Translations under genes and position numbers: made by a program
Assembly (NCBI GenBank): GCA_030323885.1
Contig: CM059194.1
Location: 25,222,780-25,286,779 of the forward strand
Direction of reading: 5' to 3'
Source of the DNA: Branchipolynoe longqiensis
Taxonomy: Eukaryota > Annelida > Polychaeta > Phyllodocida > Polynoidae
DNA: 64,000 nucleotides
Notes under the pieces: generated by a model
Databases searched by the model: none
What the model was told of the DNA's origin: nothing
What the model saw: only the letters and a program-made list of their open reading frames with translations
In this document: piece after piece, positions 53,923 to 64,000 of the stretch
How the letters are laid out: every line of letters begins with the position of its first letter
How positions within the stretch are numbered: the stretch's first letter is position 1

Positions 53923-54345
53923 GAACGGATGCAGTGGTCGAATCGCTAGAGTGCCGGCATCCCGTGCGGAAGGTCGGGAGTTGAATTCCTGGTCGAGTCA
54001 AAATTGAGTCGAGTCGAGTCGAGTCAAAAGTCGACTTACAAAATTGATACTTTTTGCCTCCTAGCCTGGCACTCGACATTATTAGGATAGGGCAAGGACT
54101 GGCTAGCTCAGTGTCAGGATAATGTGAGTGAGTGAGATATCGGGTCAAGGTGCCGGCAGCCTGGTCTCCCATTGTGGCAGCACTATGAAGTCGCTATGAG
54201 TGCGCACTGTCACAAGTCGGTAACCATCGTGGCTAGGAAGTGACAAGTATCAATTTTATAAGTCATTGGTTTGACTTGACCAGGAACCAAACTCTCGATC
54301 TCCCGCACGCGAAGCCAGCGCTCTACTGATGAGGCCACCGCGCCC
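53923..54345. mobile_element. Two SINE family A copies in opposite orientations
   Basis: 53923-54232 runs plus (GCAGTGGTCGAATCGCTAGA head to CAAGTCGGTAACCATC) and meets directly a minus-orientation head-end piece (54233-54345, GGCTAGGAAGTGACAAG...GAGGCCACCGCGCCCG). The first holds a small GAGTC repeat (54004-54022). Confidence 0.75.
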
Positions 54346-54734
54346 GTCCACCAACATGCAGGCACCACCAGCGCCATCTACACCAGCTACACCAGAACCT
54401 GTTAACACTGTGGTCCAACCGGGTGATCAGCAAACCTTTGTTCTGCTTATGTCAGGCATGGTTACTTGCTCATGGGGGGGGGGGGGGGGGGGGTCGTGGC
54501 CTAGCGGTCAGTGGCTGCAGGACTGCAGCATTGTTTAAACGGCGCCGTTAAAACGGCCCGTTTTTGGTAGTTTTGTGGTTTTTTGTTTTTTCTATTTTTA
54601 CTTAACCTGGCCCCTATATATATTAGAGGTGCCGTGTCACAAACACTTCATGACCACACAGCGCCGACAACCCCACGCCACTGACTCCCCACGAGTCGTC
54701 GCAGTTCCAACACACGGCACTGTATGGATGGGGC

Positions 54735-55115
54735 AGGAGACAGTGGACAGACAGTGGACAGACAGGGAACAGGGGACAGGAGATAGGAGATAGGAGACAG
54801 GGGACGGGAGACAGGGGACAGGAGACAGGGGACAGGAGATGTGAGATGTGAGATGTGAGATGTGAGATATGAGATGTGACATGAGATAGTGGACAGTGTA
54901 CAGAGAGGGGACAGTGGACAGACAGGGGACAGTGGACAATGGACAGTGGACAGTGGACAGGGGACAGGGGACAGGGGACAAGGGAACTGGGAACTGGGAA
55001 CTGTGGACAGTGGACAGTGGACAGGGGATGTGGGTAGTGGGTAGTGGGCAGTGGACAGGACACAGTGGACAGTGGGCAGGACACAGTGGACAGGGGACAG
55101 GGGACAGGGGACAGT
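54735..55115. repeat. GGACAGTGGACAG / GAGATGTGAGAT minisatellite
   Basis: Units of GGGGACAGTGGACAGACA and, in the middle (54835-54885), GAGATGTGAGATGTGA. Plus strand lacks C except in GACAG. Confidence 0.9.
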
Positions 55116-55269
55116 TCCCAACCACTGTCACAACCTTCTGAGTGAGGCGTCATACTCGCAGCATCCCATCCGCTCCCCCAGCAACGCACCCCGAGAGCAC
55201 AGATTTGATATGCAAAATGTTGCCACACATCGCTATCCAGGCTTCACACTGCCAGATCAATGGCGATTG

Positions 55270-55355
55270 CTGCATTTTCTGGGTTCGTCGGGAATATGGC
55301 CTTTACTGCCGATTTGGTAGACCTATTAAACGACCACCAACCAATCAATCAATCA
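55270..55355 (+). mobile_element. SINE family B 3' end
   Basis: TTCGTCGGGAATATGGCCTT...CCAACCAATCAATCAATCA, matching the end of 51643-52114. Confidence 0.65.
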
Positions 55356-55435
55356 TTTTCGGCGTAGGTGTTTAGCAAGGCATGCCCATATTGACACATC
55401 AGAAGAAATTATTATCAGTTATTTTCAAATTATTC

Positions 55436-55900
55436 AACCCGTCCTAATATGGTCTTAGATGTTGCTAGGACGTAAAACAACAAACAAACAAAATTAATAA
55501 TTATCTAAAAATTGTTGGAAACTGCCGTCATGAAAGGGCTGCATTGGAGTGGTACTTTGGTTGGTTGGTTGTTGGGAGTTTTACGTCCTGGCAACATCAA
55601 CGTGTAAAATATTCGATTTAAAGCATTTGTGGGGGAATGCAAATGTTCTATTGTATGTATATATGTAGGTGCTGGTGGTGCTTGAATGAGAGGTAATTAG
55701 ACATAGTGGTGCTGGCAGGACTGTGTGCAAGGGGCACTCAGAGCCCTACACACTACCCCATCCCCCCCTCTTCTAGTCAGGATCACCTACTCCGCATGTT
55801 TGCACACACACTTCCACATGACCACGTTCACATACAGTGTGGCCTAATGGGATTTTACGTCCTAGAAACATCTAAGGTTATATCAGATTGGGTACCCATT
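55436..55900. mobile_element. Scattered SINE family A tail fragments
   Basis: 55436-55488 (plus; GTCCTAATATGGTCTTAGATG...AAACAAACAAAC), 55558-55600 (minus; TTGGTTGGTTGTTGGGAGTT) and 55850-55900 (minus; GGATTTTACGTCCTAGAAAC). Confidence 0.65.
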
Positions 55901-55979
55901 TGTGCCATCTCGTCTAGCGGCATAACAACAGGTCATTTTACAGTTAAACTAGACTTACCTGTAAGTTGACGTATAACTA

Positions 55980-56480
55980 AGATTCTTGTGAATCTTACGA
56001 ATACGAAGACAAGGATCAGGGGAGATATAAATAGCCTGAGCCAGTCGCGTCCCAGTCAGCCTTTGTAGTATGAAGAATGTAAACTAATCTAAATCTAACT
56101 TACTAGGGCCCCCCCCCCTTATAAAATAAGTCAATCAACTCAACACCATAGTGTTCAAATCAACAATCCCATAGTCAGTTTCTTCACTAGTCACCTATTA
56201 AGGGATGGGTGGGTGTCATACTCGCACACGTGTTATATTATAATATATATATTTTAAAACATTAATTATGAGTGTATATAATTATGATTATATACATCTG
56301 AATACATATATATAGTTATGAATGCATATCGTTATGAATACATATAGTTACGAATACATTTATAGTTCTGATATATAGCTGATTGGGTACCCATTTATGC
56401 AATCTCGTCTAGGTGGCATTAAACAGGTCGCTCATGATATTGTTATATCCATATTCGCAATTGCACATGTAAATTATAAT
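55980..56480. other. AT-rich intron with TATATA microsatellites
   Basis: GAATACATATA-type repeats at 56260-56380. No gene. Confidence 0.4.
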
Positions 56481-56483
56481 ATA

Positions 56484-56661
56484 TAGTAAAACCTCTCTAA
56501 ATCGCCCGACCTTGGGACCGAATTTAAGTGGTCGATTTAGGGAAGTGGTCGGTTTAGGGAGTTAGAATATGGTTACAATAGTATTGTTGGGACCCAAATA
56601 AAGGTATCGATATATGGGAGTGGTCGATCTGTGCAGATGGCCGGTTAGGGAGGTTTTACTG
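56484..56661. mobile_element. pogo/Tigger-like MITE, TA target
   Basis: TA-TAGTAAAACCTCTCTAAATC at the left and GGGAGGTTTTACTG-TA at the right, 178 bp. CAGTAAAACCTCTC ends are a hallmark of pogo/Tigger-type mariner elements; internal copies of GTCG(A/G)TTTAGGGA are subterminal repeats. Confidence 0.82.
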
Positions 56662-56897
56662 TATATATATTGATATAGTTATGAATACATATGTGCTCTA
56701 TACTCTATTATGGGAATATAAACAAGGACAATATCTTCAGTTGATATATGTAATTATGAATACATACAATTATACATAATGAATATAAATATAACACCAT
56801 GTATATATATAGGTATACACCACATAGAACGGTCTCGTAGAGCTAGAATGTAACTAAGTAAACATCACTTTAATTTGGACCAACATGTCAGCGGATA

Positions 56898-57311
56898 GAT
56901 AAAAGATTCACCCCGTACTTACAGTACAGGGGTGAATGACAACCTAGTCTAAATACGGGCGAAAATAACTTTAGTATGGAACGGGAAGTAGAATGCCTGG
57001 CACCAGTGTCAAATGGTTACTTATATCAACACAGAGTTGGTGAAATGGGAGAGAATGCAAAAAGACAAGATGGCGGCCAGAGAACGCCGTCGATTTCACT
57101 TTTAAATTGCATTAAAGTATATGTTTTATTATATTTTCCAACTCAAAAGTAGCGGGTAAATATGAAGACATACATAAAGAATATATTGTGCTTCTTAAAT
57201 TAAGAATTTACCAGCTCAGTTAATTAACCCAGCATGTCGAAATTCTTCGCCAGCTTTTCTAATGGGTTGGTTTTCACCCCTGTACTGGAAGTACGGGGTG
57301 AATCTTTTATC
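56898..57311. mobile_element. 414-bp inverted-repeat element, TA target
   Basis: GATAAAAGATTCACCCCGTA at the left and the exact inverse at the right, inverted similarity continuing for about 44 bp (CTTNCAGTACAGGGGTGAA). TA at 56896-56897 and 57312-57313. It contains AAGATGGCGGCC near the centre. No ORF of note. Confidence 0.82.
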
Positions 57312-57521
57312 TAGTCGGCGGAGTGCCAGTAAAACAGCGTCGTTCTCATGACCCTTGACCTCCTGCGTAAATCACCCAACCACGGCGGGAGGCTGTGGTG
57401 TGCCTGCCAACAGGACGCCTGTGTACATGGTGATAATACATGCCTCACATTGAAACGCCTGTATTTTAAGATGCCACCCTCACTTGCCATGGTCTTTACA
57501 AGTTGTGTACGCTGTGTGAAG

Positions 57522-57870
57522 GTTTGTTTGTTTTGTTTTGTTTTGTTTTGTTTTGTTAGTTGTTTTACATCCTACCAACAATCTAAGGTCATATCAAGAT
57601 GGGCACCGACTTACGCGCTCATGGCGACTTCATAGTGCTGGCCCATTAGGAGACCATGGCGCCGGCACCATGACCTGATATCCCACACAGTCACATTATC
57701 CTGATACTGAGCTAACTAGGCCTAGTCATTATCCTAATAATGTCGAGCGCCAGGCGAGGTAATGACAAATATAAATTCTGTAAGTCATTGGTTTGACTCG
57801 CATGGGATTCGAACTCCCTGCATTCCGCACGGGAAGCCTGCGCTCTACTGATTCGGCCACCGCGTCCGGT
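57522..57870 (-). mobile_element. SINE family A, A-type head
   Basis: Complete; tail (TTTTG)n; head ACCGGACGCGGTGGCCGAAT. Confidence 0.85.
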
Positions 57871-58015
57871 AGGAGGGGAGCAGTCGTGGTTGTGTGTGTG
57901 GTGGCGGGAGTTTCAGAGGGACCTTTCATTTATCTGAACAACACCAACCTGTCCTTCTCAAATATTGTTATGAGGTTAATGCGTCGAAATAAACACGCAC
58001 ATCGTCGTCTGTAGA

Positions 58016-58017
<2 letters not shown>

Positions 58018-58048
<31 letters not shown>
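58018..58048. repeat. Poly-G run of about 31 bases
   Basis: Longest uninterrupted G run in the window; similar runs of 12 or more Gs occur at 11190, 49766 and 54475, and a C run at 41176. Confidence 0.85.
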
Positions 58049-58049
<1 letters not shown>

Positions 58050-58166
58050 AACAACAAAAACACACAAAAAACATCAATGTGCCCAGAGCATGACTCGAAC
58101 AAACACTTCAACCATTCAAGGGCTAGTGTCCTAACCTATCCTAATAATACTGAGTGCCAGGTTAGA

Positions 58167-58517
58167 TTTGTTTGTTTGTTTGTTGTTGTTGATGTTTTAC
58201 GTCCTAGCAACATCTAAGGTCATATCAGGATGGGTACCGACTTGTGACAGAGCGCACTCATGGTGACTTTATAGTGCTGTCCCTCTGGGAAACCAGGCTG
58301 CCAGCACCATGACCTGGTATCCCACTCAGTCACGTTATCCTGACACTGAGCACACCAGTCCTTGCCCTGTCCTAATAATGGCGAGCGCCTGGCTAGGAAG
58401 CAACAAGTATCAATTTTTAAGTCATTGGTTTGACTCGACCAGGGTTCGAACCCACGACCCCACGATCTACAAACACGGGAGCCCGACGCTCTACCTCATT
58501 CGGCCATCCCGTCTGGT
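58167..58517 (-). mobile_element. SINE family A, B-type head
   Basis: Complete; head CCAGACGGGATGGCCGAATG; tail TTTGTTTGTTTG. Confidence 0.85.
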
Positions 58518-58530
58518 CCAGGTTAGGTAG

Positions 58531-58865
58531 CTTTGTTTAATGTTGTTTTACATCCTAGTAACATCTAAGGTCATATCAGGACGGGTACCGACTTGTGACA
58601 GTGCGCACTCATGGCGACTTTATAGTGCTGCCCCACTGGAAGACCAGGCCATCAGCACCATTACCTGATATCCCACTCAGTCACATTATCCTGACACTGA
58701 GCCAACCAGTCCTTGCCCTATCCTAATACTGCTAAGCGCCAGGCTAGGAAGCAACAAGTATCAATTTTTAAGTCATTGGTTTGACTCGACCAGGGTTCGA
58801 ACCCACGACCCCACGATCTACCAACACGGGAGACGGACGCTCTAACTCATTTGGCCATCCCGTCG
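58531..58865 (-). mobile_element. SINE family A, B-type head
   Basis: Complete copy immediately following the previous one, with TTTGTTTAATGTTG tail. Confidence 0.83.
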
Positions 58866-59040
58866 GCCATGACCCCACTCAGTCACATTATCCTGACACT
58901 GAGTTAAGCAGACTAGGAAGTGACAGGCCAGGAAGTGACAAGTATCGATTTTATAAGTCACTGGTTTGACTCAACCGGGAACCGAACTCCCGATCTCCCA
59001 CACGCGAGGCCCGCGCTCTACCGATTCGGCCACCGAGCTC
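58866..59040 (-). mobile_element. SINE family A, head half, A-type head
   Basis: CCATGACCCCACTCAGTCAC to GGCCACCGAGCTC; third copy of a head-to-tail cluster 58167-59040. A GGAAGTGACA segment is duplicated inside. Confidence 0.8.
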
Positions 59041-59378
59041 GATGACACAGGTCCTTGAGGACACAAGCTATCAGCACTATCAGATCACGCTTTTATTTCC
59101 AATTCTAATTTGAACCAATAATTCTTTAATACCATTCTCTCATTGGGCTGGAGTGGAAAAAGTATAATTAGTAATCTAGAATAGTCTGAAGTATAATTTT
59201 GCTATTACAAGCGCATCGGAATAACTTGACACTTGCGTCCAGCCGTTATTACTCTTCATTTCATCACGACACAAATATTCTGTCCACATTTTCCTTTGTG
59301 TTCGTAACCAACTAACTCGAAAACGTTCATAATTTGGCAGTTTATTATTTGCTATTACCAGTAAATATATCTTATTTA

Positions 59379-59911
59379 TGGCCCTGTCACATTACGACGT
59401 ATGGCGGCGGTGTATGACTAACGTGGCGCAATAATTTGAAAAGCGTTATAGGTCCAGATAAGTCTACCTTTTTGCACTGCAGGAGGTCCCAGTGACGTAT
59501 GAAGCGTAAGCGTAGCCTATGCCTAACCTATGACGGCGTACGCAAAGCATATGACGACCTATAAGCCTCATACTGGGACGTTTGTTGACGGTTACAGGTG
59601 ACAGGTCTAGCGTACGAGTAACCTACGCTGACGTATGGCCACAGTATGCGTAACCTATGCCGGCGTATGTCCAGCGTACGCCCAGCATATGAGAACCGTA
59701 TGAGCCACACACCGGCATAGGTTTAACATTTTGAACATGCACAAAATTATTTTTGGCGGCTCGACTTACGCCGACCTATGACGACCTATGAAAAGCGTAT
59801 ACGACCTATGTCCAACCTATGCGTAACCTAGGACGGTGTATCCTGATGTGTTGGTCGAAAAGCGCATACCTCGGCATATGCTAACGCTATACGTCGTAGT
59901 GTGACAGCCCT
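59379..59911. mobile_element. PIF/Harbinger-like element with TTA duplication and CCTATGCGTAA repeats
   Basis: Ends GGCCCTGTCACATTACGACG and CGTCGTAGTGTGACAGCCCT are inverted repeats; TTA at 59376-59378 and 59912-59914. The interior is full of GCGTAACCTATGCCGGCGTA variants in both orientations. No ORF. Confidence 0.75.
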
Positions 59912-59914
59912 TTA

Positions 59915-60304
59915 CCCATACGCTAGGCAAACGCTACATATGCCAGAGATACGTGGAGGGTGCCGGCTCAAAATACGGCTAACTTATGCCGACCTATACC
60001 GACCTACCCCATACCTATGCCGGCGTACGTCTAGCGTATGTCTAGCGCATGAGCAACCTATGAGCCATACACTGGCATAGGTTGAAGATTTTGAACATGC
60101 GCAAACATTTTTCGGCGGCTCGACCTACGCTGACCTATGACGACCTATGAAGAGCGTATACGACCTATGCCCAACCTATCCATAACCTATGTGTAACCTA
60201 TGCGTAACCTATGTGTAACCTATGCGTAACCTATGACGGTGTATGGTCGAAAACCGCATACGCCAGCATACGCTAACGCCATAGGTCATAGTGTGACAGG
60301 TCCT
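59915..60304. mobile_element. Second, left-truncated copy of the same element
   Basis: Same CCTATGCGTAACC repeats (clean 12-bp series at 60182-60235), ending CATAGTGTGACAGGTCCT. Its left end is missing, so the two copies together show three termini. Confidence 0.7.
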
Positions 60305-61665
60305 TCAGAGGCTGACTTAATTAACATCCACAATAGAGCCTAGTACTTTTTAAATGATATCAACACAGGTTTCTGAACCTGAATACAAAAACAAAACATC
60401 AGATCAAATGTGAACATTTATTAAAAATGAACCAAATTTACTAAATACAGGAGCTAAGAATGTGACATTGAATTTGAAGAACAATGTAAATTACCTGGGG
60501 ATTTTACTATGACACTGTTGAAATGTCATTGCATTGAGTGTCGAAGGACTTTCGCTGTCTAAAATGTGCAGAAGCAACACTGCGTCTAGAACAGTAATAC
60601 ATTGGCAATCAGACCCAGACAGCATGACCCTTTTCCCTTTTGTACCCCTTTTCTGTCGCCACCTAGCGGATTGCATCTCACATGATGCCATTGCGACAAG
60701 GATCTTAAATACCTTTGACAGACAGGTAGACAGTTTCCCCACTAAACAGTTTAGATTTCCTTTACTGCCTCTTCTAGCTGCAATGCCTCTACTAATACTA
60801 ATACTAATTAGCGGTAAGATTTTAAATTAGAGTGTTTGAGCTGTATGCTCAGGCCAAGTCGGAGACTCCATCCACCCCACTACATGTGGTGAGGATGCTC
60901 TGTTCAGTTTTGTCATGTGCCGCAATGAATTTGAATCTGCTGGTGTTAGCTGGGTGCTATGGTTCATCTGGTATTGCGGTTAACACCTTGTCAAGCCACC
61001 TTTTGAACAATTGTACACTGCAGTTTTATAGGTTTCTTATGTAAGCTGTTATTGCATTGAAGAACTTAACATCCCGGACAGAAAGACTTCATTCCTGCAG
61101 GGTTTTTGTTGACGGTGCGGACTTTGTATTTATGGCTGGTACCGTACCAAGTCTACCATATCATTTTGAATGAGACATTGTATATTTGGCATTTGTTTAA
61201 ATTCTCAACATATTGACAATCATTTAAACTATAGTCACATTGTTCTATATTTTTCTCTCATCTGCTTCCGCAAGGAGAGACCCACTATTATAACTATGGA
61301 TGTGGGGGGGAAACCCTGCATCATATTTTGTTTCGCTGTGCAAAGTCCAGTGGCTGTGTCGATGAAAATACGGATGTTTTCAGCAGATTGGTTTCATTTA
61401 TAAACTTCCATGTGAGGATTTCATGGCTTTGAAATAATATGAGAGATATCAAATTTTAGAATTCCTAAAAACAACTGGCTTTGTATTGACACAAATGTAT
61501 CACAAATTTAACCATTTCAGATTTATGCGTGAATTTCAATGTAGCATATAAATGCGATTCACATAATCTTTTCGTGAAAACAAAGTAACAATAAATTCTG
61601 CTAACTTTTCACAATAAAAATTTATTTTGCTGCTTATCTGGATGTAAAGCTTGTTTTATTTAAGG
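60305..61665. other. Presumed NFAT5 upstream intron or intergenic DNA, nothing recognised
   Basis: Short ORFs on both strands, none matching a family known to me. No NFAT exon was found. Confidence 0.35.
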
Positions 61666-61671
61666 ACACCT

Positions 61672-61985
61672 CTAGAACACATTGATTTTTATCATCGGCT
61701 ATTGGACTTCAAACATATGGTCATTCTGACATATTTGTTTGGAGGAAACCCGCTGTTGCCACATAGGCTACTCTTTCAGATAAGCAGCAAGGGGCCTTTT
61801 ATATGCACTTTCCCCACAGACAGGACAGCACATACCACAGCCTTTGATGAACCAGTTGTGGACCACTGGTTGGAATGGAAAATAGCCCAAACTGGAAATG
61901 GATCCACCGAGAAGGATCGATTCAATGACCGACAGCTACACAGGTGGACACTCTACCGCCTGAGCTTTGTCCCGCTCCCTAAACC
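61672..61985 (-). mobile_element. SINE family C (mollusc-type, tRNA-derived)
   Basis: On the minus strand: AGGGAGCGGGACAAAGCTCA, GGCGGTAGAGTGTCCACCTG (A-box-like), GAATCGATCC (B-box-like), then CTGTGGTATGTGCTGTCCTG, CATATAAAAGGCCCCTTGCT, AGCGGGTTTCCTCC, and ending TAGCCGATGATAAAAATCAA. The phrases match, from memory, a SINE frequent in mollusc genomes. Confidence 0.75.
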
Positions 61986-62391
61986 ATCACCAATCAACCC
62001 AATTGTTAATACTTTGGCCGCCAGGTTTGCGTCCAGGTGTTGCTGTTTTTGTTAGCTCAGCCCAGTTAGACTTCTCATGAGGAAATAATCGTATAATCCA
62101 TAGTTTATATCCACATTGGTTTCCACTATTCTAAAGGAAACTCGGCAAACAAAATGGATGGATGCGTCATATAATTGGGAGTGATGGGCTACGCCGAAGG
62201 GATAATACTGGTCAAATAAATTATGCATCAGCTGAGCAATAGAGATGTGCCAGTAAAGAATACTAGGAACAGTTCATCCTGTCACCGACAGAAACACAGT
62301 TTGTGTTAACCCCTCAGCTTGGCTTGGTGCAGATATTATGGAATAGCCCAATTACAATATTTGTTCCTGTTTTTGTTGTTACAGCCATTGA

Positions 62392-62720
62392 TTAAAGTTG
62401 CTGCATAGTCCGACGAAGCATCACATTTTCTAAATCAAAACAATTACTTAGATTTTATTCTACATATTTAACTTCGATACTGGTGCACTTATTAAGCATT
62501 ATTCGCCACATAGAAGGGAATAGTGATTCAATTTAATAGAACCTGTTACTGCAGAAGCCTATGGTTTTGGCATGCTTGACAAAATTAATTGTACATGTAT
62601 GCACTTCAAATATCTCAATAGTTAGCCATTTAAAATAAAAGTTACTTCAAACTAAAGAAAATTATAACAATCAAATTAATATAATAATCTCAGAAAAATC
62701 ATTGAACTATGCAACTTTAA
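62392..62720. mobile_element. TTAA-flanked MITE copy G (inverted)
   Basis: TTAA-AGTTGCTGCATAGTCCGACG to TGAACTATGCAACT-TTAA, 329 bp, about 90 per cent like copy D by eye. Confidence 0.82.
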
Positions 62721-62743
62721 GCAAATTTCAATTATGGTCTTCC

Positions 62744-62965
62744 TCATTCCACTGTTCGTTGCCCTATCCTACAAAGACTACCCCACCAGGCTAGGTAGCG
62801 ACAAGTCTCAAATTTTAAGTCATCAGTTTAACTCTGCCAGGGTTCAAACCTGGGATTTGAATCCCATGACCTTCCACTTGCTACGACGTAAAACAACAAC
62901 AAACAAACAAACAAACAATCCACTTGCTACGCACCACGTTGAAAGCGGACGCTCACCTCCTTCGC
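62744..62965 (-). mobile_element. SINE family A fragment interrupted by an AAC-rich tail
   Basis: CGTTGCCCTATCCTACAAAG...GGTTCAAACCTGGG, then an inserted TACGACGTAAAACAACAAC(AAAC)n at about 62882-62920 that duplicates CCACTTGCTACG on both sides. Confidence 0.65.
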
Positions 62966-63258
62966 CCATAACCTTTCGGCTCTTGCTGTAACACCGCTAC
63001 TTAGGAGGAATAAGCACAAGAACAACCTGATCCCAGTCTCAACTTACAGAGTATTCAATTTTAGGAGAGTATTCAAATTCCAAGTAGTGGGCAAAATTGA
63101 TCGCTTTGATCTTTCTGATATTTAGTGCCGGGTTCAGTTAATTTGAGATGGGTGTCTGTGTGTCTCATTCCAATTCTCCCCCACTGCATCTTCCTCCCAT
63201 TCCACCCTTCAAAATGAATAGTGAAGATGACTTAACAAGACATTCACAATGTAAACCC

Positions 63259-63452
63259 CATTCACACACGGGCCTTAAGTCGCCTCAAGTAGTTCGCCTC
63301 ATCTAAGACGACTCAGATCGCGCGTGTGAACGGTCCTCTGAGGTGAATTAGGGCTGAGTCGACTCAACTAGTTCGCCTCAAGTAAACCGCGTCGCAAGGT
63401 AGTTTAGATGAGGCGAACTAGCTTGAGTCGGCCTAAGTGGCATGTGTGAATG
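63259..63452. mobile_element. 194-bp fold-back MITE
   Basis: CATTCACACACGGGCCTTAA and GTTCGCCTCATCTAA at the left, inverse TTAGATGAGGCGAAC and TAAGTGGCATGTGTGAATG at the right. The centre repeats the same CTCAACTAGTTCGCCTCAAG phrase. Flanking duplication not identified. Confidence 0.75.
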
Positions 63453-63494
63453 TAATTGGTTTAGTTGGGGCGGCTTAAGCACATAGATGGAGAC

Positions 63495-63640
63495 TGCTTC
63501 CTAACAGGTAGTTGCTTTCATAGTGTTTAGAACACATGTTTGGACCATCCTACATGTTTGGGGTGTCCCATTTTTTCATATATCATATGGAGACTGCTTC
63601 CTAACAGGTAGTTGCTTTTGATAGTCGTTGGAGCACATGT
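63495..63640. repeat. Direct repeat, about 58 bp, period about 100 bp
   Basis: TGGAGACTGCTTCCTAACAG...GTTGCTTT and AACACATGTTTGGA/AGCACATGTTTGGA occur at about 63487 and 63587. Confidence 0.8.
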
Positions 63641-63679
63641 TTGGAGCGCCCTACTCTTCCCATCTCTTGTTAGGTATGT

Positions 63680-64000
63680 TGTTTGTATGTATTTACTTGT
63701 GGATGTATATGTGGTATGTGGATGTACATGTGGATGTATGTGTGGATGGATGTGTGTATGTATGCATGTATGTATGTATATGTGTATGCATGTGTGTATG
63801 TATGTGTGGATGTATGTGTGGATGTATGTGTGTGGATGTATGCATGTATGTATGTTTGTATGTGTGGATGTATGTGTGTGTATACATGTGTGTGTATGTG
63901 TATACATGTGTATGTATGTGTATACATGTGTATGTATGTGTCGATATATGTATGTGTGTATATATGCATGTGTAGATGTATGTATGTATGTGTGCATGTA
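63680..64000. repeat. (TATG)n / GTGGATGTATGT microsatellite
   Basis: Alternating TGTATG, TGTGGATG and TATACATG units continuing off the right edge. Cys/Val/Met and His/Thr/Ile frames across it are artefacts. Confidence 0.95.

Noticed and set aside
60491..60742. Minus-strand ORF with Cys/Arg residues considered as an upstream NFAT exon
   Set aside because: No resemblance to the NFAT N-terminal Rel region or its recognition loop, and no fitting phase-0 donor.
61651..62055. 134-codon plus-strand ORF
   Set aside because: Spans the antisense of a SINE; the open frame is accidental.
63527..63997. His/Thr/Ile and Cys/Val/Met ORFs at the right edge
   Set aside because: Translations of the TATG microsatellite.

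Overview
The window is intron-rich metazoan nuclear DNA. It carries parts of two recognisable genes, both on the minus strand, in a background crowded with short interspersed elements, small inverted-repeat transposons and satellites. The genes are the 5' end of CNOT1 (scaffold of the CCR4-NOT deadenylase; coding exons at 4264-397, running off the left edge) and most of a single NFAT5-type NFAT transcription factor (coding exons from 47957 to 21637; its first exons are not visible and probably lie beyond 64000). The NFAT protein is clearly of the NFAT5 kind. One short interspersed element at about 61672-61985 resembles, from memory, a family common in molluscs, so a marine invertebrate, probably a lophotrochozoan, is favoured. 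The species is not proved.

Layout: 1-4264 CNOT1 exons 4 to 1; 4265-8889 CNOT1 upstream region and transposons; 8890-10005 an intact plus-strand ORF resembling the gag-like ORF1 of DIRS/Ngaro retrotransposons; 10006-21636 mostly anonymous DNA with inverted-repeat elements, a GGCCAAGGC-type degenerate array and a GGT-rich array; 21637-27267 the last three NFAT exons (glutamine-rich transactivation part, including a 3.3 kb exon with a 7-residue repeat); 27268-36795 a long intron with pyrimidine-rich minisatellites; 36796-39016 two exons of the NFAT dimerisation domain separated by a 1.9 kb intron made almost wholly of repeats; 39017-47957 two more Rel-homology exons with several tandem arrays between them; 47958-64000 apparently upstream NFAT intron, packed with tRNA-derived SINEs, a 1 kb purine tract, CA-rich and GGACAG arrays and at least four inverted-repeat transposons.

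The two genes act in different pathways: mRNA deadenylation, and osmotic-stress or immune-type transcription. They are neighbours in the same orientation, and their human counterparts both lie on chromosome 16q. Exon ends were placed by reading GT-AG borders and checking that the reading frame continues across every junction; all ten junction sites that can be tested agree. Transposon ends were placed by matching terminal inverted repeats and flanking target duplications by eye.
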